DNA of 64,000 bases from Bacteroidota bacterium (GTDB taxonomy: Bacteria > Bacteroidota > Ignavibacteria > Palsa-1295), in NCBI GenBank assembly GCA_021324735.1, contig JAJPIO010000009.1, positions 576,510 through 640,509 on the forward strand. Reading direction: 5' to 3'. The translations under genes and the position numbers were made by a program. Within the stretch, counting starts at the first letter, position 1. Each line of letters opens with the position of its first letter. This document shows, in pieces, positions 34,103 through 42,654 of this stretch. The notes under the pieces are model-generated. The model ran no database searches and had not been told where the DNA came from. It worked only from the letters and a program-made list of their open reading frames with translations.

Positions 34103-36064
34103 ATGCCTCAGGCACTTCACCCTGATTTCGAGACGACTCTTCCGGATACCGATTACTTCTTCTTCGGCTCCGGACGTATTCAAGCGGCAGTCCAATGGTG
34201 TAGGGGAGAGAAAGGTACTGCTTTAGGGCTACTTATTTCTGATCCGGTACACTTTGCGCGTAAATGGTCGACGCATCTATTTCACCCGGAGTATGGACTT
34301 GAACGAACCATGCTGACTGTGATCTTGGACGGTGAACGCTACCAACCAGATGAGTTGACGCGCGTCGTGTGGTATCCGGATGAGATGCCAGGCGTAACCG
34401 CTATGTGGCAAGCTGGCGATGCTTATGTCATCGAACGGTTTGTTACTGCTTATGATGAGCCGATCGTTATGAGAGAGATCACGTTAAGCGGACGCTCGTT
34501 CGAGAGTGCTGAATTGGAAGTTGCACTCTACGCTAATCCGGCTCTGTTCAATGAATTTCTTGGTAATGCTTATGCCCTGATGGCGCGTGGATATGACTCT
34601 ATCCTTGTAAGCTCACACGCATCTGGTCATTTTCACGAGCGGACATTGCGTGTGCCATTTTACAACAACGATGGCATGTATCAGGCAACCTTATATTATT
34701 CGCTTGGCCCGGACATGCCGAGCATCGGTGTCCATGATCTGATCGAAAAAGAAAAAAAATACTGGACCGAGACCTGTGCCCGATGGACGTCGCCAAATCC
34801 ATCGCCGCTTATTCAGGAAATTGAACGCATATTCACTGCCTCGGCAAATGGGTTGCGAGCAGCCGTAGCGGATACTGGAAGGTTCGATGCGAGTATTTGG
34901 CAATATGGTTACGAATGGTCCGGTGATGCCTCGATGGTTGCGGAGGCGCTGGTCTATTCTGGACAATTCGAAGTTGCACGTAATGTACTTGAAAATATTC
35001 TCACTCGCCTTACCATCGACGAAGGAATGGCGATGGAGTCAAGCCGATTTCGTGGTGGTCCGGATGCCGAGCTAAACAATAATGGTGAGATATTGAAAGC
35101 GTGTCGCACCTATCAGCAATGGAGTGGCGACCCGTTCTTTATTCAGGATTTTTATCCGCGTATTTCCGCGATAGCCAATTATTTGCTTCGTCCGGAGTAT
35201 CTGGATGGCGAGACGGGTATGCTCAAAGCATGTCGCGATATTTGGGAGCGGAACGAGGCAACGGGCATTTTGCCGGGCTATGATGTTTCGCATCAAACGT
35301 TCGGCATACTTGGCTTACGCGCTGCAAGCAAAATTGCCAATGATATCGGTGCTGCGGAAGATGCGCGCCGCTGGGGTATAGCTTCGGAGCGCATGCGCGA
35401 AAGCTTTCTCGCTCATCCAACGCACTCCATGATCGCGAATGGCCGCATCATTAAGCGCCGGTTGCTGGATGGTTCAATTCAAACATCGCTTCAGAAAAAG
35501 GAATCGGAAATTGATTTCCTTCGAGCGTTCGTGCCACAGGGAATGCCGCTGGCCAAAGAAGGAGCGCATGCCTGGGAGCCGGATATCTCCGAGGTGTTTC
35601 CAATCTGTTATGGCATTATCGATCCGAGGTCAGAGACGGCGCTTCACACGATCGAAGCGATGGATGAATTATGGTCGCAAGCATGGGATGGCGGCGGCTA
35701 TGGACGTTACAATGTGCTTTCAGAGCCGGATTCACCCGGTCCGTGGCCGTTTGCGACAGCCTATGTTGCGGCTGCTTGTATGGAAACTGGTGATGTTAAG
35801 CGCGCGCAACGAGCGGTCGAGTGGCTTATTGAGAAGGCGGGAGCAGGCGGAAGTTGGTTCGAATTTTATGGCGATCGTCCCACCCCGCCATTACCTCCGA
35901 CCGGCATTATTGTTTGGGGATGGGCGCAATGGATAACGCTCGTAGTAAAGCACATGCTTGGTGCGCATGTGAAAGATAACGAGCTTATTATTCGTCCGAG
36001 GCTCGGCGGCTTTTCTGGTGAGCTTCGATTTAGAGAGTCGAGTGTTAGGATACCAGTGCCGTAG
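34103..36064 (+). CDS. (alpha/alpha)6-barrel glycoside hydrolase
   Basis: 653 residues from ATG 34103; the open frame before it overlaps the symporter gene. An N-terminal beta-sandwich (about 1-235) precedes an (alpha/alpha)6 toroid with motifs WQYGYEWSGDASMVAEALVYSG (catalytic-side loop with Trp/Asp), DAELNNNGEILKACRTYQQWSG and WERNEATGILPGYD. No signal peptide. It resembles amylo-alpha-1,6-glucosidase/GH15/GH63-like enzymes acting on alpha-glucans, but the exact family is not certain. The stop codon lies inside a REP hairpin (36056-36068), so the last two residues come from the repeat. It is probably co-transcribed with the symporter. Confidence 0.75.
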   Translation: MPQALHPDFETTLPDTDYFFFGSGRIQAAVQWCRGEKGTALGLLISDPVHFARKWSTHLFHPEYGLERTMLTVILDGERYQPDELTRVVWYPDEMPGVTAMWQAGDAYVIERFVTAYDEPIVMREITLSGRSFESAELEVALYANPALFNEFLGNAYALMARGYDSILVSSHASGHFHERTLRVPFYNNDGMYQATLYYSLGPDMPSIGVHDLIEKEKKYWTETCARWTSPNPSPLIQEIERIFTASANGLRAAVADTGRFDASIWQYGYEWSGDASMVAEALVYSGQFEVARNVLENILTRLTIDEGMAMESSRFRGGPDAELNNNGEILKACRTYQQWSGDPFFIQDFYPRISAIANYLLRPEYLDGETGMLKACRDIWERNEATGILPGYDVSHQTFGILGLRAASKIANDIGAAEDARRWGIASERMRESFLAHPTHSMIANGRIIKRRLLDGSIQTSLQKKESEIDFLRAFVPQGMPLAKEGAHAWEPDISEVFPICYGIIDPRSETALHTIEAMDELWSQAWDGGGYGRYNVLSEPDSPGPWPFATAYVAAACMETGDVKRAQRAVEWLIEKAGAGGSWFEFYGDRPTPPLPPTGIIVWGWAQWITLVVKHMLGAHVKDNELIIRPRLGGFSGELRFRESSVRIPVP

Positions 36065-36139
36065 GCACGCAATGTTAGTAGCCGGTGACGCAAGTCACCG
36101 GAAAAGGATTATAGAAAACGAGTTAAGTGCCGAAGGCAC
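36056..36139. repeat. REP/BIME-like hairpin cluster, left of the transposase
   Basis: Three hairpins: GTGCC-GTA-GGCAC (36056-36068), CCGGTGAC-GCAA-GTCACCGG (36082-36101) and GTGCC-GAA-GGCAC (36127-36139). The module is the inverted counterpart of the cluster to the right of the transposase gene. Confidence 0.92.
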
Positions 36140-36158
36140 GAAATGTAAGGAGGTAATA

Positions 36159-36626
36159 ATGGGATCGACCTTCTCGTCTATTTTGCTACATTATGTCTTC
36201 GCTCCTAAAGGTCGCGAGAACAAATTGCAGGAGTCGTTTCGAGAAGAGCTTCATAAGTACATTACCGGCATAGCTCAAGCCGGAGCATATCCCTGCCGCA
36301 TGCTCGCAACTGGCAGCGCCACAGATCATATGCATTTGCTAGTAAGCACGCACCCAATGGTTGCTCCTGCCAAATTGATCCAACTTATCAAGACCAATAG
36401 CTCTCGCTGGATAAATGAGCGAGGCTTTCTACGCAATCGCTTTGAATGGCAAGAAGGGTATGGAGTGTTTTCTCATTCGATTTCACAGAAGTCGGTGGCT
36501 GCTCGATACGTATTAACTCAACGTGAGCATCATCGTAAGAAGACATTCAAGGAAGAATACTTTGAACTCCTCCGAAAACATGGTATAGAGTTCAAAGAAG
36601 AATATGTACTCGACTTTTACGATTGA
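36159..36626 (+). CDS. REP-associated tyrosine (Y1) transposase, IS200-like
   Basis: 155 residues from ATG 36159, with strong Shine-Dalgarno AAGGAGG 5 nt before it. HUH motif in TDHMHLLVS (His-x-His) and a downstream Tyr in WQEGYGVFSHSISQ are the catalytic elements of Y1/TnpA_REP transposases. No tnpB is adjacent. REP-type hairpins flank it on both sides in inverted orientation, the layout of a domesticated RAYT with its own REPs. It would nick single-stranded DNA at a REP hairpin. It looks intact. Confidence 0.88.
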   Translation: MGSTFSSILLHYVFAPKGRENKLQESFREELHKYITGIAQAGAYPCRMLATGSATDHMHLLVSTHPMVAPAKLIQLIKTNSSRWINERGFLRNRFEWQEGYGVFSHSISQKSVAARYVLTQREHHRKKTFKEEYFELLRKHGIEFKEEYVLDFYD

Positions 36627-36631
36627 CTAAC

Positions 36632-37465
36632 ATGCCGTGCCTTCGGCACTTCTCAGTGGTTTGGTGGCTGTGGTCCGGTGACTTACGTCACCGGCTACCG
36701 ACATATTGTGCCTTCGGCACTTGGGTATTGTGCCTAAATCTTATGTGTCCGCCAATCGCCTCTGCCCAGCATCTTCGCATCTTCGCCTGTGCGATCGGCA
36801 ACGACAGTACCGGTGCATTCATGGGGGGAAGCACCAATGGCTCGGGACTCTACCAATCGGATGACACGGGCAAGACCTGGAAGCACCTCGGCTGGAATAA
36901 TATCAAATGCTATTCGATGGATATGGTGCAATCCTCGAACGGACGAATCCTTTATGAAGCAACAGGTCTCGGAGTTCTTCGCTCAACGGATTATGGCGAG
37001 CATTGGAAGCAAATAACGGATTGGCGAATATCAGAAGTAATGGATATTGCCATCGATCAAAAAAATCCCAACGAGATATATCTTGCCACGGCGCATGGAC
37101 CGTGGAGAACGAGAGATGGGGGCAAAACGTGGAGCGAGTTTCATAACTCCAGACAGTACAGTAATGGAGTTCAATTTATTGACTCTGTACCAAACTTCTT
37201 TGAAAGGCAACTGCATTTTGTTGGTGGAAGACCGGAGCAACTGGATTCGGCTGATATATCGGGGAAGGCTAACATTCTATTGCATCCCCCCGATGAGAAC
37301 CCTGCAGTTGTCTTAATTTCCACTTTAGGAAACGGTATTTATTTCGGGGAGCAAGTTCGCTATCCTTGCGGCGAGTTCGCCAAAAGCAGTTATTGCGATC
37401 CGTGCCAGAATGTACTGCCGATGCGCCAAATATGGAGACTTAGAATGTTTGGGGTAACGCCGTGA
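36632..37465 (+). CDS. Secreted BNR/Ycf48-like repeat protein with REP-derived N-terminus
   Basis: 277 residues from ATG 36632 (a TTG at 36623 is also in frame). Residues about 1-35 are encoded by the REP cluster (the segment GDLRHRLPTYCAFGT is read from CCGGTGAC... and GTGCC-TTC-GGCAC), then a hydrophobic signal stretch (WVLCLNLMCPPIASAQ). The mature part has BNR-like repeats (GLYQSDDTGKTWKHLG, GVLRSTDYGEHWKQIT, GPWRTRDGGKTWSEF), which build beta-propeller blades. It ends early compared with usual propellers and has no sorting domain, so it may be a truncated gene. The stop overlaps the next GTG (GTGA). Confidence 0.65.
   Translation: MPCLRHFSVVWWLWSGDLRHRLPTYCAFGTWVLCLNLMCPPIASAQHLRIFACAIGNDSTGAFMGGSTNGSGLYQSDDTGKTWKHLGWNNIKCYSMDMVQSSNGRILYEATGLGVLRSTDYGEHWKQITDWRISEVMDIAIDQKNPNEIYLATAHGPWRTRDGGKTWSEFHNSRQYSNGVQFIDSVPNFFERQLHFVGGRPEQLDSADISGKANILLHPPDENPAVVLISTLGNGIYFGEQVRYPCGEFAKSSYCDPCQNVLPMRQIWRLRMFGVTP
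36637..36720. repeat. REP/BIME-like hairpin cluster, right of the transposase
   Basis: Hairpins GTGCC-TTC-GGCAC (36637-36649), CCGGTGAC-TTAC-GTCACCGG (36675-36694) and GTGCC-TTC-GGCAC (36708-36720). The linker CTACCGACATATT matches the reverse complement of the left cluster linker with few changes. It lies inside the start of the following ORF. Confidence 0.92.
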
Positions 37466-39306
37466 CGAATTGTAGAATCTTCCGAAGTCTTTCCGGTGAC
37501 TTACGTCGTCGGCTACTGACATGGTGTGCCAGCACTATGATGGCTTGCATCCTCCTGACGACAAGTGGATATGGACAATCGCGGCAAACAAAGTCATTCG
37601 TTCTTTCTCGCATCGCCTCAACCCCCGTTCGCAATGATTTTGCCATTGTTGCAGCAAAGATTCGCACTGGTACCGATACCGCTCACGCCTACAAACAGCT
37701 CGATACGCTTCTCTCACGCGCCTATGGTGACATGTTTTGGATGTACGGTTGTGCCGGACTTTATTATGCAACAGCCGACGTATTGCGACCTGAATATAAG
37801 GCAAAGATTCGTTGGGCTTGGAAACATCATACACCGTATCGCGGCGATACGGAGAATCACTTCCTGATGTACTATGGCTCGCTGCTCCTGATGAGTCAGG
37901 AATGGCCGGACCTGCCCGATACCGAGTGGTTCATGGGTAAGTCATCGAAGGAGATTTACAATGAGTCCAAAGAATATCTCTATCACTGGATCGACGAGAC
38001 GGTACGAAATGGGATGACCGAATGGTCATCTCCACGATATGGATACTACTATATCACACCGCTCGTATTGCTTGCCGAGTATACGAAAGACACTCGCCTT
38101 AAGCATCGCTTCGAGATGATGCTTGAATATATCCTTGCCGATTATGCGTCCGATTATTTGAATGGCTGCTATTGCGGCGCTCATTCCCGTGTTGGTGATG
38201 ATGCCGCGATCGATCCTCGTGCGGCAGAGATTACTTCCTATGGCGAGTACTTCTTTGAGGATTCGGTCAAGCATCTTTTGCCGGATGTAGCATTTGCGGC
38301 TATGACAAGTTTCGAATGCCCAACTATTATCCGTGATATTGCAAAAGATCGTTCACAGCCATACGAGCAATACTCCTTCAAGCGTGGAAGGCAGATGATT
38401 CGCTACCTGGATAAGTGGAGTAACTGGGCGGTATATTCGAATTCTGGATCCGAAGATTATTCTCACGATAGCACCATACGAGCCGGTGCACTCTTGGACA
38501 GCACGCTTCATGCTCCCGTGTACAAATACGAATACATGACGAAGGACTACTGCCTCGGCTCCATGCAGGGCGGTATTGTACAGCCGATACAGCAGCAGTC
38601 GTGGTCGCTCGTCTTTAATTCGGATAAGCCGCATAATATTATCACGGGATTGCATCCTTATGTAAGCGCCGAAGAACTGGGCATGTTCTTTCCGGAATAT
38701 CCAAGCTGGCAACTCGAACGCATCGAGCGTGTAAAACGCGGCTATTCGAGCGAGGACAAATGGTACGGCGGCTCACCATACGAAAGGATCTATCAGGATA
38801 AGAATGTGCTTGTCGCTTTATATGATCTGCCGGATAGTGTGAAGTATCACCATGTGGATCTATTCTTACCATGGAACGAGCATCAGGTGGATTCTACAAA
38901 GCCGGTTAATACGAGTGCAGAATATATACCCGATTGGCGAGTATTTAAATATGACTCAATTCGTGTAGGGGTTTATCCGCTTGCGGAATTTCATGAGATA
39001 AAAGATCCGAATGGAATGCGCCTTAGAATGAGTGCCAGGCATTGCGGTTACGTTATTTATTGTGAAAGCGCGCGCTCCGTAAGCGCGCGAGATTTTATTG
39101 CCAAGCTGGTCGGATGCGATCTACAGGAGAAGACAGACAGAATTTATTCCAAAGGAGATAACGGACGAACAATCGATGTTTCTCTTAGTCCCACAAGAGA
39201 TGGGTCCTGGCTTTTCAAATCCATGTTCCTTAAATCAAAAAAAGGAAGTGGCATACTAACTATGCGCTATAAAGGCGAGAAGCGGGTGCTGGATTTTAGA
39301 GAGTAA
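37462..39306 (+). CDS. Secreted protein of unknown function, possible alpha/alpha-toroid enzyme
   Basis: 614 residues if read from GTG 37462, which overlaps the previous stop; a start at ATG 37537 or 37540 would give a short signal peptide (MACILLTTSGYGQ). The upstream codons include a decayed REP copy (37493-37535). The body is rich in aromatic residues: GDTENHFLMYYGSLLLMSQEWPD, ETVRNGMTEWSSPRYGYYYITPLVLLAEY, DEDYSH-type motifs. The helical first half plus beta-rich second half suggests a polysaccharide lyase or hydrolase with an alpha/alpha toroid, but no family is certain. No sorting domain is seen. Confidence 0.6.
   Translation: MTNCRIFRSLSGDLRRRLLTWCASTMMACILLTTSGYGQSRQTKSFVLSRIASTPVRNDFAIVAAKIRTGTDTAHAYKQLDTLLSRAYGDMFWMYGCAGLYYATADVLRPEYKAKIRWAWKHHTPYRGDTENHFLMYYGSLLLMSQEWPDLPDTEWFMGKSSKEIYNESKEYLYHWIDETVRNGMTEWSSPRYGYYYITPLVLLAEYTKDTRLKHRFEMMLEYILADYASDYLNGCYCGAHSRVGDDAAIDPRAAEITSYGEYFFEDSVKHLLPDVAFAAMTSFECPTIIRDIAKDRSQPYEQYSFKRGRQMIRYLDKWSNWAVYSNSGSEDYSHDSTIRAGALLDSTLHAPVYKYEYMTKDYCLGSMQGGIVQPIQQQSWSLVFNSDKPHNIITGLHPYVSAEELGMFFPEYPSWQLERIERVKRGYSSEDKWYGGSPYERIYQDKNVLVALYDLPDSVKYHHVDLFLPWNEHQVDSTKPVNTSAEYIPDWRVFKYDSIRVGVYPLAEFHEIKDPNGMRLRMSARHCGYVIYCESARSVSARDFIAKLVGCDLQEKTDRIYSKGDNGRTIDVSLSPTRDGSWLFKSMFLKSKKGSGILTMRYKGEKRVLDFRE
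37493..37535. repeat. Decayed third REP copy
   Basis: CCGGTGAC-TTAC-GTCGTCGG followed by CTACTGACATGGTGTGCC and AGCAC. It matches the right cluster at 36675-36720 except for several mismatches in the right arm and in the last hairpin. It lies in the N-terminal coding region of the secreted protein. Confidence 0.85.
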
Positions 39307-39307
39307 G

Positions 39308-39679
39308 TTATTGCGGCAAGTATTCAACAAGGTCGGGATACTCGGCCCTAAATATTTTTTCGCAATAATCCCGGAGGATCGGAATATCCTCGTAAGCAGT
39401 CTTCCATACTTTGAAGATTTCCGTCCCAAAGTATTCGTGAACAATATAATTTCGAAAGCCTTTGATCTTAATCCATTCCGCATCAGAATGCTTTGCCTTT
39501 AACTCTTCCGAAAGATGCGCAGCAGCTTCACCAATGATAACAAATTGGTATGAGACGGCGCTGTGAAATAACTCATCGTTGACAAAATCGTCGAAGGTTT
39601 TCGTACCGCCGCGAAAGCGGGCAATGTGATCCGCGGCTTCGATAATATCAACAAGGCGGGTTGCGTCAGGCCGCTTCAT
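39308..39679 (-). CDS. hepT: HepT-type RNase toxin (DUF86)
   Basis: 123 residues. The HEPN ribonuclease signature R76-N-Y-I-V-H81-E-Y (R-x4-H-x-Y) is intact. HepT toxins of the type VII systems are kept silent when their MntA partner adenylylates the tyrosine of this motif. It overlaps mntA by 14 bases, antitoxin gene first. The pair reads as functional on sequence. It ends 1 bp from the convergent secreted-protein gene. Confidence 0.9.
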   Translation of the reverse strand: MKRPDATRLVDIIEAADHIARFRGGTKTFDDFVNDELFHSAVSYQFVIIGEAAAHLSEELKAKHSDAEWIKIKGFRNYIVHEYFGTEIFKVWKTAYEDIPILRDYCEKIFRAEYPDLVEYLPQ

Positions 39680-39971
39680 AAATAACGCGAGCCTCCGGAA
39701 GCACTTCCCTTCGGACTAATGGTTTCAAGCTGCCTTTGGGTGCAAGATCAACTTTAGTCCCTAATAATTGAGCAAGTTCGTGCTGAAGCGAGAGATAGGC
39801 GATAAGCCCGGAATGATCGTCCGGCAAAAATTCCACAAGTAAATCGAGATCGCTATCGGGCCGGTGATCGCCGCGCGCGCGCGATCCAAACACCGAGAGT
39901 TCTTTCACCCGGTATTTTTGGCAAAGAAGCCGCAATTCCACTTCCGGAACAGTGATCCCTGATATTTGCAT
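39666..39971 (-). CDS. mntA: MntA-type nucleotidyltransferase antitoxin
   Basis: 101 residues of the minimal nucleotidyltransferase fold. The motif G29-S30-x10-D41-x-D43 (FGSRARGDHRPDSDLDLLVEF) has the metal-binding Asp pair needed for AMP transfer. MntA antitoxins neutralise HepT by adding AMP to it. It is first in the two-gene operon, as is usual. Some MNT-HEPN pairs act in phage defence; that role here is not shown. Confidence 0.9.
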   Translation of the reverse strand: MQISGITVPEVELRLLCQKYRVKELSVFGSRARGDHRPDSDLDLLVEFLPDDHSGLIAYLSLQHELAQLLGTKVDLAPKGSLKPLVRREVLPEARVIYEAA

Positions 39972-40006
39972 ATCGGCTTAACAATGCAACGCAAACGGGC
40001 GTTCGA

Positions 40007-41206
40007 TTACCGTTTTAACTTCGGATCGAACGCATCACGTAAGCCATCGCCGAAGAGATTGAAGGCAAAAACAGCAATCATAATGGCAAGCGCAGGGAAG
40101 AGTGTAAGCCCCCAGTTGGAGCCAGCGGCGATAAAGCCGTAACCATCGTGGATCATCTGCCCCCACGTGGCGGTCGGCGGCTGTACGCCTAAGCCGAGAA
40201 ATGAAAGCGATGCTTCGTAGATGATGGCATTCGCAAACCCCGCCGTGGCGATTACGATAATCGGTCCAAGTGAGTTGGGAAGAATATGTCGGAAGATCGT
40301 CCGCATATTCGAAAGGCCCAACGCCTTGGTTGCTTCGACGTACTCTGTTTCGCGAAGCGAGAAAAACTGCCCACGGACGATACGAGCCATATCGACCCAT
40401 TCGGTAATACCGATAGCAATGATCGTCTGCCAAAGTCCTAGACCAAGCGCGATCGAGATCGCAATGATAAGAAGCAGAGATGGTATCGACCAGACAACAT
40501 TCGTAAACCACATGAATCCATCATCGACCCAGCCACGATAATATCCAGCGAGAGAGCCAATAAGCACACCAATAACAAGACTGCACAATTCCGCGAAGAA
40601 GGCAACCGTAAGCGAAATACGTGCACCATACATCAGGCGTGAAAGCACATCGCGGCCATAGCGATCGGTGCCAAGATAATAAGTGGGCGTCTTGTGCCAT
40701 TCCTTTTCTGAAGAACCAGCAAGGCGAGAAAGAGGAATAGACTTATCGCGGCCTTCTTCCGTTGTATAGATAACTCGATCGCCTTGGATCCGGTATTCAC
40801 CAATTGGAATAGGAATGGTTTGATTCGGATCCACCTCGCTTTTGGTGATCAGTACATTACCTTGAAATCCGATCTCTTTGGTTGAGTATTCAAGCACCTG
40901 CATGTTCGGATCGAACGGTGCAAGAAGTCCGGCAAAGAGGGCAATGAAAATGAGGATCACCGTGATCGCCAAGCCGATCATCGCCAGCTTATTGCGCTTG
41001 AGCCTCCGCCACGAGTAATACCAAAGTGAATGTGGCTGCTCTGTAATGAGACCGGCGTTCTCCTGCTTTCGGCGTTCCGCCTCTTCCTTGGTTAGCCGCG
41101 GTGGCACTGATGCGCGAGCAACAAGCTCGTCTTGCAACTCCTGTTCGGGAAGTGTTGCTTGAACGATCACATCTGTCCCATTATTCGAGTTTGTAGTCGT
41201 TGCCAT
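40007..41206 (-). CDS. Oligopeptide/dipeptide ABC permease (OppC/DppC type)
   Basis: 399 residues: a long polar N-terminus, first helix at about residues 72-94 (KLAMIGLAITVILIFIALFAG), a periplasmic insertion of about 95 residues, then five helices. The EAA loop YVEATKALGLSNMRTIFRHILPNSLGPIIV contacts the ATPase. It forms the translocation pore with the OppB-like protein encoded just upstream. No binding protein or ATPase gene is adjacent, so the rest of the transporter must be elsewhere. Confidence 0.92.
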   Translation of the reverse strand: MATTTNSNNGTDVIVQATLPEQELQDELVARASVPPRLTKEEAERRKQENAGLITEQPHSLWYYSWRRLKRNKLAMIGLAITVILIFIALFAGLLAPFDPNMQVLEYSTKEIGFQGNVLITKSEVDPNQTIPIPIGEYRIQGDRVIYTTEEGRDKSIPLSRLAGSSEKEWHKTPTYYLGTDRYGRDVLSRLMYGARISLTVAFFAELCSLVIGVLIGSLAGYYRGWVDDGFMWFTNVVWSIPSLLLIIAISIALGLGLWQTIIAIGITEWVDMARIVRGQFFSLRETEYVEATKALGLSNMRTIFRHILPNSLGPIIVIATAGFANAIIYEASLSFLGLGVQPPTATWGQMIHDGYGFIAAGSNWGLTLFPALAIMIAVFAFNLFGDGLRDAFDPKLKR

Positions 41207-41216
41207 GGAATAGATG

Positions 41217-42152
41217 TTAACTAAGTTTTACACGGGGATCGAGGCGAGCGTAGACGACGTCGACAATAAAATTCACGACGACGAAGATTACTGCTGAGAA
41301 GATAACCGTACCTTGAATGATCGGAAAATCGCTGCGGGTAATAGCATCTACCGCTTGCAATCCGATCCCGGGCCAGTTAAAAATATACTCGATAAAGTAG
41401 GTACCGACAAGGAGTCCTGCAAGCCAAGCGCTGACGGTCGTTACGACGGGATTGAGCGCATTCCGTAGTGCATGTCGATACACGATCGATTTCCACGGTG
41501 CACCTTTCGCTTTGGCTGTACGGACGTAATCGCTCGACATTACTTCCAGCATGCTCGAACGAGTAACGCGTGCGATAATAGAAACTGGACGTAAGGCAAG
41601 AACCAACATTGGCAAGACCAGGTATTCCAGATGCAGTTCGCCGCCTTCCCACATGTAGCCCGAGACAGGCAACCAATCGAGCCAGGAGCCAAACACCAGC
41701 ATGGCCAACAAGCCCATGACGAATGCCGGTATTGAAATCCCAATTAGCGCAAACAGCATGGCGGCATTGTCAAAGAGACTATACGATCGTATTGCACTTA
41801 ATACTCCAATGCCTACACCAAGTACCGAGGCGATCAGCATAGCGCTGATGGCGAGTGTTGCTGTCGCACCGAAGCGATCCCAAATGCTTTGGAGTACGGG
41901 ACGATTGGAAGTAAAAGATCGGCCTAAGTCGCCTTGCGCGACATTACCGAGAAATCGTACGTAACGCTGCCACGCGGGCAAGTCCAGTCCCAGTTCATGG
42001 CGGATAGCGGTTTGCGTTGCGAGATCGGCACGCTGACCCTGCATCATGCGTGCCGGGTCAGGCAATAAATTCATAATAAAGAAGACGACCGTAACCACGC
42101 CAAATATGACAAGGATAGAATACGTCAGTCTTCGAATCGTAAAAGAGAGCAT
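41217..42152 (-). CDS. Oligopeptide/dipeptide ABC permease (OppB/DppB type)
   Basis: 311 residues, six membrane helices, with the family N-terminus FTIRRLTYSILVIFGVVTVVFFIMNLLPDPARMMQGQ and EAA loop YVRTAKAKGAPWKSIVYRHALRNALNPVVT. It pairs with the OppC-like protein 10 bp downstream. Peptide uptake is the usual function; nickel or other substrates are possible. The start is opposite the GNAT gene, with a 49-bp divergent gap. Confidence 0.92.
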   Translation of the reverse strand: MLSFTIRRLTYSILVIFGVVTVVFFIMNLLPDPARMMQGQRADLATQTAIRHELGLDLPAWQRYVRFLGNVAQGDLGRSFTSNRPVLQSIWDRFGATATLAISAMLIASVLGVGIGVLSAIRSYSLFDNAAMLFALIGISIPAFVMGLLAMLVFGSWLDWLPVSGYMWEGGELHLEYLVLPMLVLALRPVSIIARVTRSSMLEVMSSDYVRTAKAKGAPWKSIVYRHALRNALNPVVTTVSAWLAGLLVGTYFIEYIFNWPGIGLQAVDAITRSDFPIIQGTVIFSAVIFVVVNFIVDVVYARLDPRVKLS

Positions 42153-42201
42153 CGACTTTTAGACGTTGCTTTAGACAACAATTTGCAGAGATAAGAAAGC
42201 A

Positions 42202-42651
42202 ATGAACTTGGGGAAATCATTCATTGAAACGGAGAATTCCCTCTCTGTGACTGAAGAAATACAAATATCGATTGGGAATGTTCGCCTGGAAGAACTGGAG
42301 CCATTCTTTAGCGGCTGGACATGGACGCCGACAGTGGAAGCCAGAACCGCGTTGGTTGAGAAGTCCGATATTGTTGTGGCGGCTCGGATGGGGAAGAACC
42401 TGATTGGGATTGCAACCGCACTTACAGACGGTGGCTTTTTTGCCTATCTTTCATATCTGGAAGTCCTGCCCCAAGCGCAAGGACATGGCGTAGCAAAAAA
42501 GCTTGTCGAGAAAGTAGTTGAAATGGTGAAAGATCAATATGATATTGCCACCATTACAGACTCCGAAACGGTCGCTTTTTACGAAAAGGTCGGTTTCACT
42601 AATAATGTCTCGGGCGTTCACTTGAGATTTCTTCCGAAGAATAAAGAGTGA
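42202..42651 (+). CDS. GNAT family N-acetyltransferase
   Basis: 149 residues. The acetyl-CoA binding motif A is LSYLEVLPQAQGHGVAKKLVEKVV (Q/R-x-x-G-x-G/A), and the C-terminal DSETVAFYEKVGF is the usual GNAT ending. The N-terminal region is divergent. The substrate is unknown. It is transcribed away from the OppBC genes. Confidence 0.88.
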   Translation: MNLGKSFIETENSLSVTEEIQISIGNVRLEELEPFFSGWTWTPTVEARTALVEKSDIVVAARMGKNLIGIATALTDGGFFAYLSYLEVLPQAQGHGVAKKLVEKVVEMVKDQYDIATITDSETVAFYEKVGFTNNVSGVHLRFLPKNKE

Positions 42652-42654
42652 TCG

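Noticed and set aside
36159-36626. Complete IS200/IS605 element with tnpB
   Set aside because: No tnpB is present, and the flanking hairpins are multiple and REP-like rather than single subterminal ends.
36632-37465. Frameshift joining the BNR protein to the next secreted protein
   Set aside because: The next protein has a different composition and no BNR repeats; the GTGA overlap is typical of coupled genes rather than of a split gene.
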